Shown one piece after another: positions 48,065 to 60,300 of a stretch of DNA of 64,000 bases. Under the pieces are notes generated by a model. That model was given only the letters and a program-made list of their open reading frames with translations, did no database searches and was not told the origin of the DNA. The position numbers and the translations under genes are program-made. Origin of the DNA: Rallus limicola (lineage: Eukaryota > Chordata > Aves > Gruiformes > Rallidae); the NCBI GenBank assembly GCA_022605955.1, contig JAKCOZ010000328.1:186001-250000 (forward strand). The letters are read 5' to 3'. Position 1 is the stretch's first letter. Each line of letters starts with the position of its first letter.

Positions 48065-51000
48065 TTCTCGGCCCTAGCAGACTGCAGTTCAAAACATGCT
48101 AAACGTCCAGCAATAACTCCCAAAGTAAAGAAGCTAGGCATGAAAGGCATAGCTTGTCTGAAACCTCATAACAGGACACACAAGCAGACCCTGTCACTTT
48201 GGCTCTCAGCCTTTTCCTTTGCCTGGAAAGAGGGAATATGCCTGGAACCTCCTACGGTGCTTTTCTCGGCCCTAGCTGACTGCAGTTCAAAACATGCTAA
48301 ACGTCCAGCAATAACTCCCAAAGTAAAGAAGCTGGGCATGAAAGGCATAGCTTGTCTGAAACCTCCTAACAGGACACACAAGCAGACCCTGTCACTTTGG
48401 CTCTCAGCCTTTTACTTTGCATGGAAAGAGGGAACATGCCTGGAACCTCCTACGGTGCTTTTCTCGGCCCTAGCAGACTGCAGTTCAAAACTTGCTAAAC
48501 GTCCAGCAATAACTCCCAAAGTAAAGAAGCTAGGACTGAAAGGCATAGCTTGTCTGAAACCTCCTAACAGGACACACAAGCAGACCCTGTCACTTTGGCT
48601 CTCAGCCTTTTCCTTTGCCTGGAAAGAGGGAACATACCTGGAACCTCCTACGGTGCTTTTCTCGGCCCTAGCAGACTGCAGTTCAAAACATGCTAAACGT
48701 CCAGCAATAACTCCCAAAGTAAAGAAGCTAGGACTGAAAGGCATAGCTTGTCTGAAACCTCCTAACAGGACACACAAGCAGACCCTGTCACTTTGGCTCT
48801 CAGCCTTTTCCTTTGCCTGGAAAGAGGGAACATGCCTGGAAGCTCCTACGGTGCTTTTCTCGGCCCTAGCAGACTGCAGTTCAAAACATGCTAAACGTCC
48901 AGCAATAACTCCCAAAGTAAAGAAGCTAGGACGGAAAGGCATAGCTTGTCTGAAACCTCCTAACAGGACACACAAGCAGACCCTGTCACTTTGGCTCTCA
49001 GCCTTTTCCTTTGCATGGAAAGAGGGAACATGCCTGGAACCTCCTACGGTGCTTTTTTCGGCCCTAGCAGACTGCAGTTCAAAACATGCTAAACGTCCAG
49101 CAATAACTCCCAAAGTAAAGAAGCTAGGACTGAAAGGCATAGCTTGTCTGAAACCTCCTAACAGGACACACAAGCAGACCCTGTCACTTTGGCTCTCAGC
49201 CTTTTCCTTTGCCTGGAAAGAGGGAACATGCCTGGAAGCTCCTACGGTGCTTTTCTCGGCCCTAGCAGACTGCAGTTCAAAACATGCTAAACGTCCAGCA
49301 ATAACTCCCAAAGTAAAGAAGCTAGGCATGAAAGGCATAGCTTGTCTGAAACCTCCTAACAGGACACACAAGCAGACCCTGTCACTTTGGCTCTCAGCCT
49401 TTTCCTTTGCCTGGAAAGAGGGAACATGCCTGGAAGCTCCTACGGTGCTTTTCTCGGCCCTAGCAGACTGCAGTTCAAAACTTGCTAAACGTCCAGCAAT
49501 AACTCCCAAAGTAAAGAAGCTAGGACTGAAAGGCATAGCTTGTCTGAAACCTCCTAACAGGACACACAAGCAGACCCTGTCACTTTGGCTCTCAGCCTTT
49601 TCCTTTGCCTGGAAAGAAGGAACATACCTGCTACCTCCTACAGTGCTTTTCTCGGCCCTAGCAGACTGCAGTTCAAAACATGCTAAACGTCCAGCAATAA
49701 CTCCCAAAGTAAAGAAGCTAGGACTGAAAGGCATAGCTTGTCTGAAACCTCCTAACAGGACACACAAGCAGACCCTGTCACTTTGGCTCTCAGCCTTTTC
49801 CTTTGCCTGGAAAGAAGGAACATACCTGCTACCTCCTACAGTGCTTTTCTCGGCCCTAGCAGACTGCAGTTCAAAACATGCTAAACGTCCAGCAATAACT
49901 CCCAAAGTAAAGAAGCTAGGCATGAAAGGCATAGCTTGTCTGAAACCTCCTAACAGGACACACAAGCAGACCCTGTCACTTTGGCTCTCAGCCTTTTCCT
50001 TTGCCTGGAAAGAGGGAACATGCCTGGAACCTCCTACGGTGCTTTTCTCGGCCCTAGCAGACTGCAGTTCAAAACTTGCTAAACGTCCAGCAATAACTCC
50101 CAAAGTAAAGAAGCTAGGACTGAAAGGCATAGCTTGTCTGAAACCTCCTAACAGGACACACAAGCAGACCCTGTCACTTTGGCTCTCAGCCTTTTCCTTT
50201 GCCTGGAAAGAGGGAACATACCTGCTACCTCCTACAGTGCTTTTCTCGGCCCTAGCAGACTGCAGTTCAAAACATGCTAAACGTCCAGCAATAACTCCCA
50301 AAGTAAAGAAGCTAGGCATGAAAGGCATAGCTTGTCTGAAACCTCCTAACAGGACACACAAGCAGACCCTGTCACTTTGGCTCTCAGCCTTTTCCTTTGC
50401 CTGGAAAGAGGGAACATGCCTGGAACCTCCTACGGTGCTTTTCTCGGCCCTAGCAGACTGCAGTTCAAAACTTGCTAAACGTCCAGCAATAACTCCCAAA
50501 GTAAAGAAGCTAGGACTGAAAGGCATAGCTTGTCTGAAACCTCCTAACAGGACACACAAGCAGACCCTGTCACTTTGGCTCTCAGCCTTTTCCTTTGCCT
50601 GGAAAGAGGGAACATGCCTGGAACCTCCTACGGTGCTTTTCTCGGCCCTAGCAGACTGCAGTTCAAAACATGCTAAACATCCAGCAATAACTCCCAAAGT
50701 AAAGAAGCTAGGCATGAAAGGCATAGCTTGTCTGAAACCTCCTAACAGGACACACAAGCAGACCCTGTCACTTTGGCTCTCAGCCTTTTCCTTTGCCTGG
50801 AAAGAGGGAACATGCCTGGAACCTCCTACGGTGCTTTTCTCGGCCCTAGCAGACTGCAGTTCAAAACATGCTAAACGTCCAGCAATAACTCCCAAAGTAA
50901 AGAAGATAGGACTGAAAGGCATAGCTTGTCTGAAACCTCCTAACAGGACACACAAGCAGACCCTGTCACTTTGGCTCTCAGCCTTTTCCTTTGCCTGGAA

Positions 51001-54000
51001 AGAAGGAACATACCTGCTACCTCCTACAGTGCTTTTCTCGGCCCTAGCAGACTGCAGTTCAAAACATGCTAAACGTCCAGCAATAACTCCCAAAGTAAAG
51101 AAGCTAGGACGAAAAGGCATAGCTTGTCTGAAACCTCCTAACAGGACACACAAGCAGACCCTGTCATTTTGGCTCTCAGCCTTTTCCTTTGCCTGGAAAG
51201 AAGGAACATACCTGCTACCTCCTACAGTGCTTTTCTCGGCCCTAGCAGACTGCAGTTCAAAACATGCTAAACGTCCAGCAATAACTCCCAAAGTAAAGAA
51301 GCTAGGCATGAAAGGCATAGCTTGTCTGAAACCTCCTAACAGGACACACAAGCAGACCCTGTCACTTTGGCTCTCAGCCTTTTCCTTTGCCTGGAAAGAG
51401 GGAACATGCCTGGAAGCTCCTACGGTGCTTTTCTCGGCCCTAGCAGACTGCAGTTCAAAACATGCTAAACGTCCAGCAATAACTCCCAAAGTAAAGAAGC
51501 TAGGCATGAAAGGCATAGCTTGTCTGAAACCTCATAACAGGACACACAAGCAGACCCTGTCACTTTGGCTCTCAGCCTTTTCCTTTGCCTGGAAAGAGGG
51601 AACATGCCTGGAACCTCCTACGGTGCTTTTCTCGGCCCTAGCTGACTGCAGTTCAAAACATGCTAAACGTCCAGCAATAACTCCCAAAGTAAAGAAGCTA
51701 GGCATGAAAGGCATAGCTTGTCTGAAACCTCCTAACAGGACACACAAGCAGACCCTGTCACTTTGGCTCTCAGCCTTTTACTTTGCATGGAAAGAGGGAA
51801 CATGCCTGGAACCTCCTACGGTGCTTTTCTCGGCCCTAGCAGACTGCAGTTCAAAACTTGCTAAACGTCCAGCAATAACTCCCAAAGTAAAGAAGCTAGG
51901 ACTGAAAGGCATAGCTTGTCTGAAACCTCCTAACAGGACACACAAGCAGACCCTGTCACTTTGGCTCTCAGCCTTTTCCTTTGCCTGGAAAGAGGGAACA
52001 TACCTGGAACCTCCTACGGTGCTTTTCTCGGCCCTAGCAGACTGCAGTTCAAAACATGCTAAACGTCCAGCAATAACTCCCAAAGTAAAGAAGCTAGGAC
52101 TGAAAGGCATAGCTTGTCTGAAACCTCCTAACAGGACACACAAGCAGACCCTGTCACTTTGGCTCTCAGCCTTTTCCTTTGCCTGGAAAGAGGGAACATG
52201 CCTGGAACCTCCTACGGTGCTTTTCTCGGCCCTAGCAGACTGCAGTTCAAAACATGCTAAACGTCCAGCAATAACTCCCAAAGTAAAGAAGCTAGGACTG
52301 AAAGGCATAGCTTGTCTGAAACCTCCTAACAGGACACACAAGCAGACCCTGTCACTTTGGCTCTCAGCCTTTTCCTTTGCCTGGAAAGAAGGAACATACC
52401 TGCTACCTCCTACAGTGCTTTTCTCGGCCCTAGCAGACTGCAGTTCAAAACATGCTAAACGTCCAGCAATAACTCCCAAAGTAAAGAAGCTAGGCATGAA
52501 AGGCATAGCTTGTCTGAAACCTCCTAACAGGACACACAAGCAGACCCTGTCACTTTGGCTCTCAGCCTTTTCCTTTGCCTGGAAAGAGGGAACATGCCTG
52601 GAAGCTCCTACGATGCTTTTCTCGGCCCTAGCAGACTGCAGTTCAAAACATGCTAAACGTCCAGCAATAACTCCCAAAGTAAAGAAGCTAGGCATGAAAG
52701 GCATAGCTTGTCTGAAACCTCCTAACAGGACACACAAGCAGACCCTGTCACTTTGGCTCTCAGCCTTTTCCTTTGCCTGGAAAGAGGGAACATGCCTGGA
52801 ACCTCCTACAGTGCTTTTCTCGGCCCTAGCAGACTGCAGTTCAAAACATGCTAAACGTCCAGCAATAACTCCCAAAGTAAAGAAGCTAGGACTGAAAGGC
52901 ATAGCTTGTCTGAAACCTCCTAACAGGACACACAAGCAGACCCTGTCACTTTGGCTCTCAGCCTTTTCCTTTGCCTGGAAAGAGGGAACATACCTGCTAC
53001 CTCCTACAGTGCTTTTCTCGGCCCTAGCAGACTGCAGTTCAAAACATGCTAAACGTCCAGCAATAACTCCCAAAGTAAAGAAGCTAGGACGAAAAGGCAT
53101 AGCTTGTCTGAAACCTCCTAACAGGACACACAAGCAGACCCTGTCATTTTGGCTCTCAGCCTTTTCCTTTGCCTGGAAAGAAGGAACATACCTGCTACCT
53201 CCTACAGTGCTTTTCTCGGCCCTAGCAGACTGCAGTTCAAAACATGCTAAACGTCCAGCAATAACTCCCAAAGTAAAGAAGCTAGGCATGAAAGGCATAG
53301 CTTGTCTGAAACCTCCTAACAGGACACACAAGCAGACCCTGTCACTTTGGCTCTCAGCCTTTTCCTTTGCCTGGAAAGAGGGAACATGCCTGGAAGCTCC
53401 TACGGTGCTTTTCTCGGCCCTAGCAGACTGCAGTTCAAAACATGCTAAACGTCCAGCAATAACTCCCAAAGTAAAGAAGCTAGGCATGAAAGGCATAGCT
53501 TGTCTGAAACCTCATAACAGGACACACAAGCAGACCCTGTCACTTTGGCTCTCAGCCTTTTCCTTTGCCTGGAAAGAGGGAATATGCCTGGAACCTCCTA
53601 CGGTGCTTTTCTCGGCCCTAGCTGACTGCAGTTCAAAACATGCTAAACGTCCAGCAATAACTCCCAAAGTAAAGAAGCTAGGCATGAAAGGCATAGCTTG
53701 TCTGAAACCTCCTAACAGGACACACAAGCAGACCCTGTCACTTTGGCTCTCAGCCTTTTACTTTGCCTGGAAAGAGGGAACATGCCTGGAACCTACTACG
53801 GTGCTTTTCTCGGCCCTAGCAGACTGCAGTTCAAAACTTGCTAAACGTCCAGCAATAACTCCCAAAGTAAAGAAGCTAGGACTGAAAGGCATAGCTTGTC
53901 TGAAACCTCCTAACAGGACACACAAGCAGACCCTGTCACTTTGGCTCTCAGCCTTTTCCTTTGCCTGGAAAGAGGGAACATACCTGGAACCTCCTACGGT

Positions 54001-57000
54001 GCTTTTCTCGGCCCTAGCAGACTGCAGTTCAAAACATGCTAAACGTCCAGCAATAACTCCCAAAGTAAAGAAGCTAGGACTGAAAGGCATAGCTTGTCTG
54101 AAACCTCCTAACAGGACACACAAGCAGACCCTGTCACTTTGGCTCTCAGCCTTTTCCTTTGCCTGGAAAGAGGGAACATGCCTGGAAGCTCCTACGGTGC
54201 TTTTCTCGGCCCTAGCAGACTGCAGTTCAAAACATGCTAAACGTCCAGCAATAACTCCCAAAGTAAAGAAGCTAGGCATGAAAGGCATAGCTTGTCTGAA
54301 ACCTCCTAACAGGACACACAAGCAGACCCTGTCACTTTGGCTCTCAGCCTTTTCCTTTGCATGGAAAGAGGGAACACGCCTGGAACCTCCTACGGTGCTT
54401 TTTTCGGCCCTAGCAGACTGCAGTTCAAAACATGCTAAACGTCCAGCAATAACTCCCAAAGTAAAGAAGCTAGGACTGAAAGGCATAGCTTGTCTGAAAC
54501 CTCCTAACAGGACACACAAGCAGACCCTGTCACTTTGGCTCTCAGCCTTTTCCTTTGCCTGGAAAGAGGGAACATGCCTGGAAGCTCCTACGGTGCTTTT
54601 CTCGGCCCTAGCAGACTGCAGTTCAAAACATGCTAAACGTCCAGCAATAACTCCCAAAGTAAAGAAGCTAGGCATGAAAGGCATAGCTTGTCTGAAACCT
54701 CCTAACAGGACACACAAGCAGACCCTGTCACTTTGGCTCTCAGCCTTTTCCTTTGCCTGGAAAGAGGGAACATGCCTGGAAGCTCCTACGGTGCTTTTCT
54801 CGGCCCTAGCAGACTGCAGTTCAAAACTTGCTAAACGTCCAGCAATAACTCCCAAAGTAAAGAAGCTAGGACTGAAAGGCATAGCTTGTCTGAAACCTCC
54901 TAACAGGACACACAAGCAGACCCTGTCACTTTGGCTCTCAGCCTTTTCCTTTGCCTGGAAAGAAGGAACATACCTGCTACCTCCTACAGTGCTTTTCTCG
55001 GCCCTAGCAGACTGCAGTTCAAAACATGCTAAACGTCCAGCAATAACTCCCAAAGTAAAGAAGCTAGGACTGAAAGGCATAGCTTGTCTGAAACCTCCTA
55101 ACAGGACACACAAGCAGACCCTGTCACTTTGGCTCTCAGCCTTTTCCTTTGCCTGGAAAGAAGGAACATACCTGCTACCTCCTACGGTGCTTTTCTCGGC
55201 CCTAGCAGACTGCAGTTCAAAACATGCTAAACGTCCAGCAATAACTCCCAAAGTAAAGAAGCTAGGCATGAAAGGCATAGCTTGTCTGAAACCTCCTAAC
55301 AGGACACACAAGCAGACCCTGTCACTTTGGCTCTCAGCCTTTTCCTTTGCCTGGAAAGAGGGAACATGCCTGGAACCTCCTACGGTGCTTTTCTCGGCCC
55401 TAGCAGACTGCAGTTCAAAACTTGCTAAACGTCCAGCAATAACTCCCAAAGTAAAGAAGCTAGGACTGAAAGGCATAGCTTGTCTGAAACCTCCTAACAG
55501 GACACACAAGCAGACCCTGTCACTTTGGCTCTCAGCCTTTTCCTTTGCCTGGAAAGAGGGAACATGCCTGGAACCTCCTACGGTGCTTTTCTCGGCCCTA
55601 GCAGACTGCAGTTCAAAACATGCTAAACATCCAGCAATAACTCCCAAAGTAAAGAAGCTAGGCATGAAAGGCATAGCTTGTCTGAAACCTCCTAACAGGA
55701 CACACAAGCAGACCCTGTCACTTTGGCTCTCAGCCTTTTCCTTTGCCTGGAAAGAGGGAACATGCCTGGAAGCTCCTACGGTGCTTTTCTCGGCCCTAGC
55801 AGACTGCAGTTCAAAACTTGCTAAACGTCCAGCAATAACTCCCAAAGTAAAGAAGCTAGGACTGAAAGGCATAGCTTGTCTGAAACCTCCTAACAGGACA
55901 CACAAGCAGACCCTGTCACTTTGGCTCTCAGCCTTTTCCTTTGCCTGGAAAGAAGGAACATACCTGCTACCTCCTACAGTGCTTTTCTCGGCCCTAGCAG
56001 ACTGCAGTTCAAAACATGCTAAACGTCCAGCAATAACTCCCAAAGTAAAGAAGCTAGGACTGAAAGGCATAGCTTGTCTGAAACCTCCTAACAGGACACA
56101 CAAGCAGACCCTGTCACTTTGGCTCTCAGCCTTTTCCTTTGCCTGGAAAGAAGGAACATACCTGCTACCTCCTACAGTGCTTTTCTCGGCCCTAGCAGAC
56201 TGCAGTTCAAAACATGCTAAACGTCCAGCAATAACTCCCAAAGTAAAGAAGCTAGGCATGAAAGGCATAGCTTGTCTGAAACCTCCTAACAGGACACACA
56301 AGCAGACCCTGTCACTTTGGCTCTCAGCCTTTTCCTTTGCCTGGAAAGAGGGAACATGCCTGGAACCTCCTACGGTGCTTTTCTCGGCCCTAGCAGACTG
56401 CAGTTCAAAACTTGCTAAACGTCCAGCAATAACTCCCAAAGTAAAGAAGCTAGGACTGAAAGGCATAGCTTGTCTGAAACCTCCTAACAGGACACACAAG
56501 CAGACCCTGTCACTTTGGCTCTCAGCCTTTTCCTTTGCCTGGAAAGAGGGAACATGCCTGGAACCTCCTACGGTGCTTTTCTCGGCCCTAGCAGACTGCA
56601 GTTCAAAACATGCTAAACATCCAGCAATAACTCCCAAAGTAAAGAAGCTAGGCATGAAAGGCATAGCTTGTCTGAAACCTCCTAACAGGACACACAAGCA
56701 GACCCTGTCACTTTGGCTCTCAGCCTTTTCCTTTGCCTGGAAAGAGGGAACATGCCGGGAACCTCCTACGGTGCTTTTCTCGGCCCTAGCAGACTGCAGT
56801 TCAAAACATGCTAAACGTCCAGCAATAACTCCCAAAGTAAAGAAGATAGGACTGAAAGGCATAGCTTGTCTGAAACCTCCTAACAGGACACACAAGCAGA
56901 CCCTGTCACTTTGGCTCTCAGCCTTTTCCTTTGCCTGGAAAGAAGGAACATACCTGCTACCTCCTACAGTGCTTTTCTCGGCCCTAGCAGACTGCAGTTC

Positions 57001-57365
57001 AAAACATGCTAAACGTCCAGCAATAACTCCCCAAAGTAAAGAAGCTAGGACGAAAAGGCATAGCTTGTCTGAAACCTCCTAACAGGACACACAAGCAGAC
57101 CCTGTCATTTTGGCTCTCAGCCTTTTCCTTTGCCTGGAAAGAAGGAACATACCTGCTACCTCCTACAGTGCTTTTCTCGGCCCTAGCAGACTGCAGTTCA
57201 AAACATGCTAAACGTCCAGCAATAACTCCCAAAGTAAAGAAGCTAGGCATGAAAGGCATAGCTTGTCTGAAACCTCCTAACAGGACACACAAGCAGACCC
57301 TGTCACTTTGGCTCTCAGCCTTTTCCTTTGCCTGGAAAGAGGGAACATGCCTGGAAGCTCCTACG
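48059..57365 (+). repeat. A110 block family: 17, 10 and 20 units
   Basis: Blocks start with the A110 unit at 48,059, 51,425 and 53,405, and the next starts at 57,366. Lengths are 3,366, 1,980 and 3,961 bases: 17, 10 and 20 units, the last with one extra base. All begin A110, then T21 with A158, then T38 with ACATACCTGG, and end with GGACTG (often A76), T139 with GGACGA, and a G190 unit. The middle is elastic. The 10-unit block lacks most of it, and the 20-unit block contains a five-unit segment twice. This looks like one ancestral block that has grown and shrunk by internal unequal exchange. Confidence 0.88.
54791..56770 (+). repeat. Five-unit block, two adjacent copies (2 x 990 bp)
   Basis: Copy 1 is 54,791-55,780 and copy 2 is 55,781-56,770. 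The order is: T38 unit with the A182 ending; common unit with the A182 ending; GGCATG unit; T38 unit; and a unit with A47 (AAACATCC). A47 is at 55,629 and 56,619, exactly 990 apart. Differences I see are the second unit's last base (G in copy 1, A in copy 2) and the ending of the fifth unit, where copy 2 has CCGGGAACC. The A47 marker also occurs at 50,679 (25 units before copy 1) and at 6,528. Confidence 0.9.
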
Positions 57366-60300
57366 GTGCTTTTCTCGGCCCTAGCAGACTGCAGTTCAAA
57401 ACATGCTAAACGTCCAGCAATAACTCCCAAAGTAAAGAAGCTAGGCATGAAAGGCATAGCTTGTCTGAAACCTCATAACAGGACACACAAGCAGACCCTG
57501 TCACTTTGGCTCTCAGCCTTTTCCTTTGCCTGGAAAGAGGGAACATGCCTGGAACCTCCTACGGTGCTTTTCTCGGCCCTAGCTGACTGCAGTTCAAAAC
57601 ATGCTAAACGTCCAGCAATAACTCCCAAAGTAAAGAAGCTAGGCATGAAAGGCATAGCTTGTCTGAAACCTCCTAACAGGACACACAAGCAGACCCTGTC
57701 ACTTTGGCTCTCAGCCTTTTACTTTGCATGGAAAGAGGGAACATGCCTGGAACCTCCTACGGTGCTTTTCTCGGCCCTAGCAGACTGCAGTTCAAAACTT
57801 GCTAAACGTCCAGCAATAACTCCCAAAGTAAAGAAGCTAGGACTGAAAGGCATAGCTTGTCTGAAACCTCCTAACAGGACACACAAGCAGACCCTGTCAC
57901 TTTGGCTCTCAGCCTTTTCCTTTGCCTGGAAAGAGGGAACATACCTGGAACCTCCTACGGTGCTTTTCTCGGCCCTAGCAGACTGCAGTTCAAAACATGC
58001 TAAACGTCCAGCAATAACTCCCAAAGTAAAGAAGCTAGGACTGAAAGGCATAGCTTGTCTGAAACCTCCTAACAGGACACACAAGCAGACCCTGTCACTT
58101 TGGCTCTCAGCCTTTTCCTTTGCCTGGAAAGAGGGAACATGCCTGGAAGCTCCTACGGTGCTTTTCTCGGCCCTAGCAGACTGCAGTTCGAAACATGCTA
58201 AACGTCCAGCAATAACTCCCAAAGTAAAGATGCTAGGCATGAAAGGCATAGCTTGTCTGAAACCTCCTAACAGGACACACAAGCAGACCCTGTCACTTTG
58301 GCTCTCAGCCTTTTCCTTTGCCTGGAAAGAGGGAACATGCCTGGAACCTCCTACGGTGCTTTTCTCGGCCCTAGCTGACTGCAGTTCAAAACATGCTAAA
58401 CGTCCAGCAATAACTCCCAAAGTAAAGAAGCTAGGCATGAAAGGCATAGCTTGTCTGAAACCTCCTAACAGGACACACAAGCAGACCCTGTCACTTTGGC
58501 TCTCAGCCTTTTACTTTGCATGGAAAGAGGGAACATGCCTGGAACCTCCTACGGTGCTTTTCTCGGCCCTAGCAGACTGCAGTTCAAAACTTGCTAAACG
58601 TCCAGCAATAACTCCCAAAGTAAAGAAGCTAGGACTGAAAGGCATAGCTTGTCTGAAACCTCCTAACAGGACACACAAGCAGACCCTGTCACTTTGGCTC
58701 TCAGCCTTTTCCCTTTGCCTGGAAAGAGGGAACATACCTGGAACCTCCTACGGTGCTTTTCTCGGCCCTAGCAGACTGCAGTTCAAAACATGCTAAACGT
58801 CCAGCAATAACTCCCAAAGTAAAGAAGCTAGGACTGAAAGGCATAGCTTGTCTGAAACCTCCTAACAGGACACACAAGCAGACCCCTGTCACTTTGGCTC
58901 TCAGCCTTTTCCTTTGCCTGGAAAGAGGGAACATGCCTGGAAGCTCCTACGGTCCTTTTCTCGGCCCTAGCAGACTGCAGTTCGAAACATGCTAAACGTC
59001 CAGCAATAACTCCCAAAGTAAAGATGCTAGGCATGAAAGGCATAGCTTGTCTGAAACCTCCTAACAGGACACACAAGCAGACCCTGTCACTTTGGCTCTC
59101 AGCCTTTTCCTTTGCATGGAAAGAGGGAACATGCCTGGAACCTCCTACGGTGCTTTTTTCGGCCCTAGCAGACTGCAGTTCAAAACATGCTAAACGTCCA
59201 GCAATAACTCCCAAAGTAAAGAAGCTAGGACTGAAAGGCATAGCTTGTCTGAAACCTCCTAACAGGACACACAAGCAGACCCTGTCACTTTGGCTCTCAG
59301 CCTTTTCCTTTGCCTGGAAAGAGGGAACATGCCTGGAAGCTCCTACGGTGCTTTTCTCGGCCCTAGCAGACTGCAGTTCAAAACATGCTAAACGTCCAGC
59401 AATAACTCCCAAAGTAAAGAAGCTAGGCATGAAAGGCATAGCTTGTCTGAAACCTCCTAACAGGACACACAAGCAGACCCTGTCACTTTGGCTCTCAGCC
59501 TTTTCCTTTGCCTGGAAAGAAGGAACATACCTGCTACCTCCTACAGTACTTTTCTCGGCCCTAGCAGACTGCAGTTCAAAACATGCTAAACGTCCAGCAA
59601 TAACTCCCAAAGTAAAGAAGCTAGGCATGAAAGGCATAGCTTGTCTGAAACCTCCTAACAGGACACACAAGCAGACCCTGTTACTTTGGCTCTCAGCCTT
59701 TTCCTTTGCCTGGAAAGAGGGAACATGCCTGGAAGCTCCTACGGTGCTTTTTCCTCGGCCCTAGCAGACTGCAGTTCAAAACATGCTAAACGTCCAGCAA
59801 TAACTCCCAAAGTAAAGAAGCTAGGCATGAAAGGCATAGCTTGTCTGAAACCTCCTAACAGGACCACACAAGCAGACCCTGTCACTTTGGCTCTCAGCCT
59901 TTTCCTTTGCCTGGAAAGAGGGAACATGCCTGGAACCTCCTACGGTGCTTTTCTCGGCCCTAGCAGACTGCAGTTCAAAACATGCTAAACGTCCCAGCAA
60001 TAACTCCCAAAGTAAAGAAGCTAGGCATGAAAGGCATAGCTTGTCTGAAACCTCATAACAGGACACACAAGCAGACCCTGTCACTTTGGCTCTCAGCCTT
60101 TTCCTTTGCCTGGAAAGAGGGAACATGCCTGGAACCTCCTACGGTGCTTTTCCTCGGCCCTAGCTGACTGCAGTTCAAAACATGCTAAAACGTCCAGCAA
60201 TAACTCCCAAAGTAAAGAAGATAGGACTGAAAGGCATAGCTTGTCTGAAACCTCCTAACAGGACACACAAGGCAGACCCTGTCACTTTGGCTCTCAGCCT

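Larger units (their letters stand above)
42856..57082 (+). other. Shifted continuations of the repeat open frame, judged not genes
   Basis: After the deletions at about 42,905, 45,676 and 48,059 the same 66-residue repeat continues in a new frame each time. The segments are 42,856-45,702, 45,627-48,077 and 48,002-57,082. Each opens with a short out-of-frame leader (MALSLFLC...) that belongs to the neighbouring frame and enters the repeat frame only where the base is missing. The last segment ends just after the extra C at 57,029-57,032. These segments show that the three deletions are the only events that break the frame before the indel-rich tail. Confidence 0.8.
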
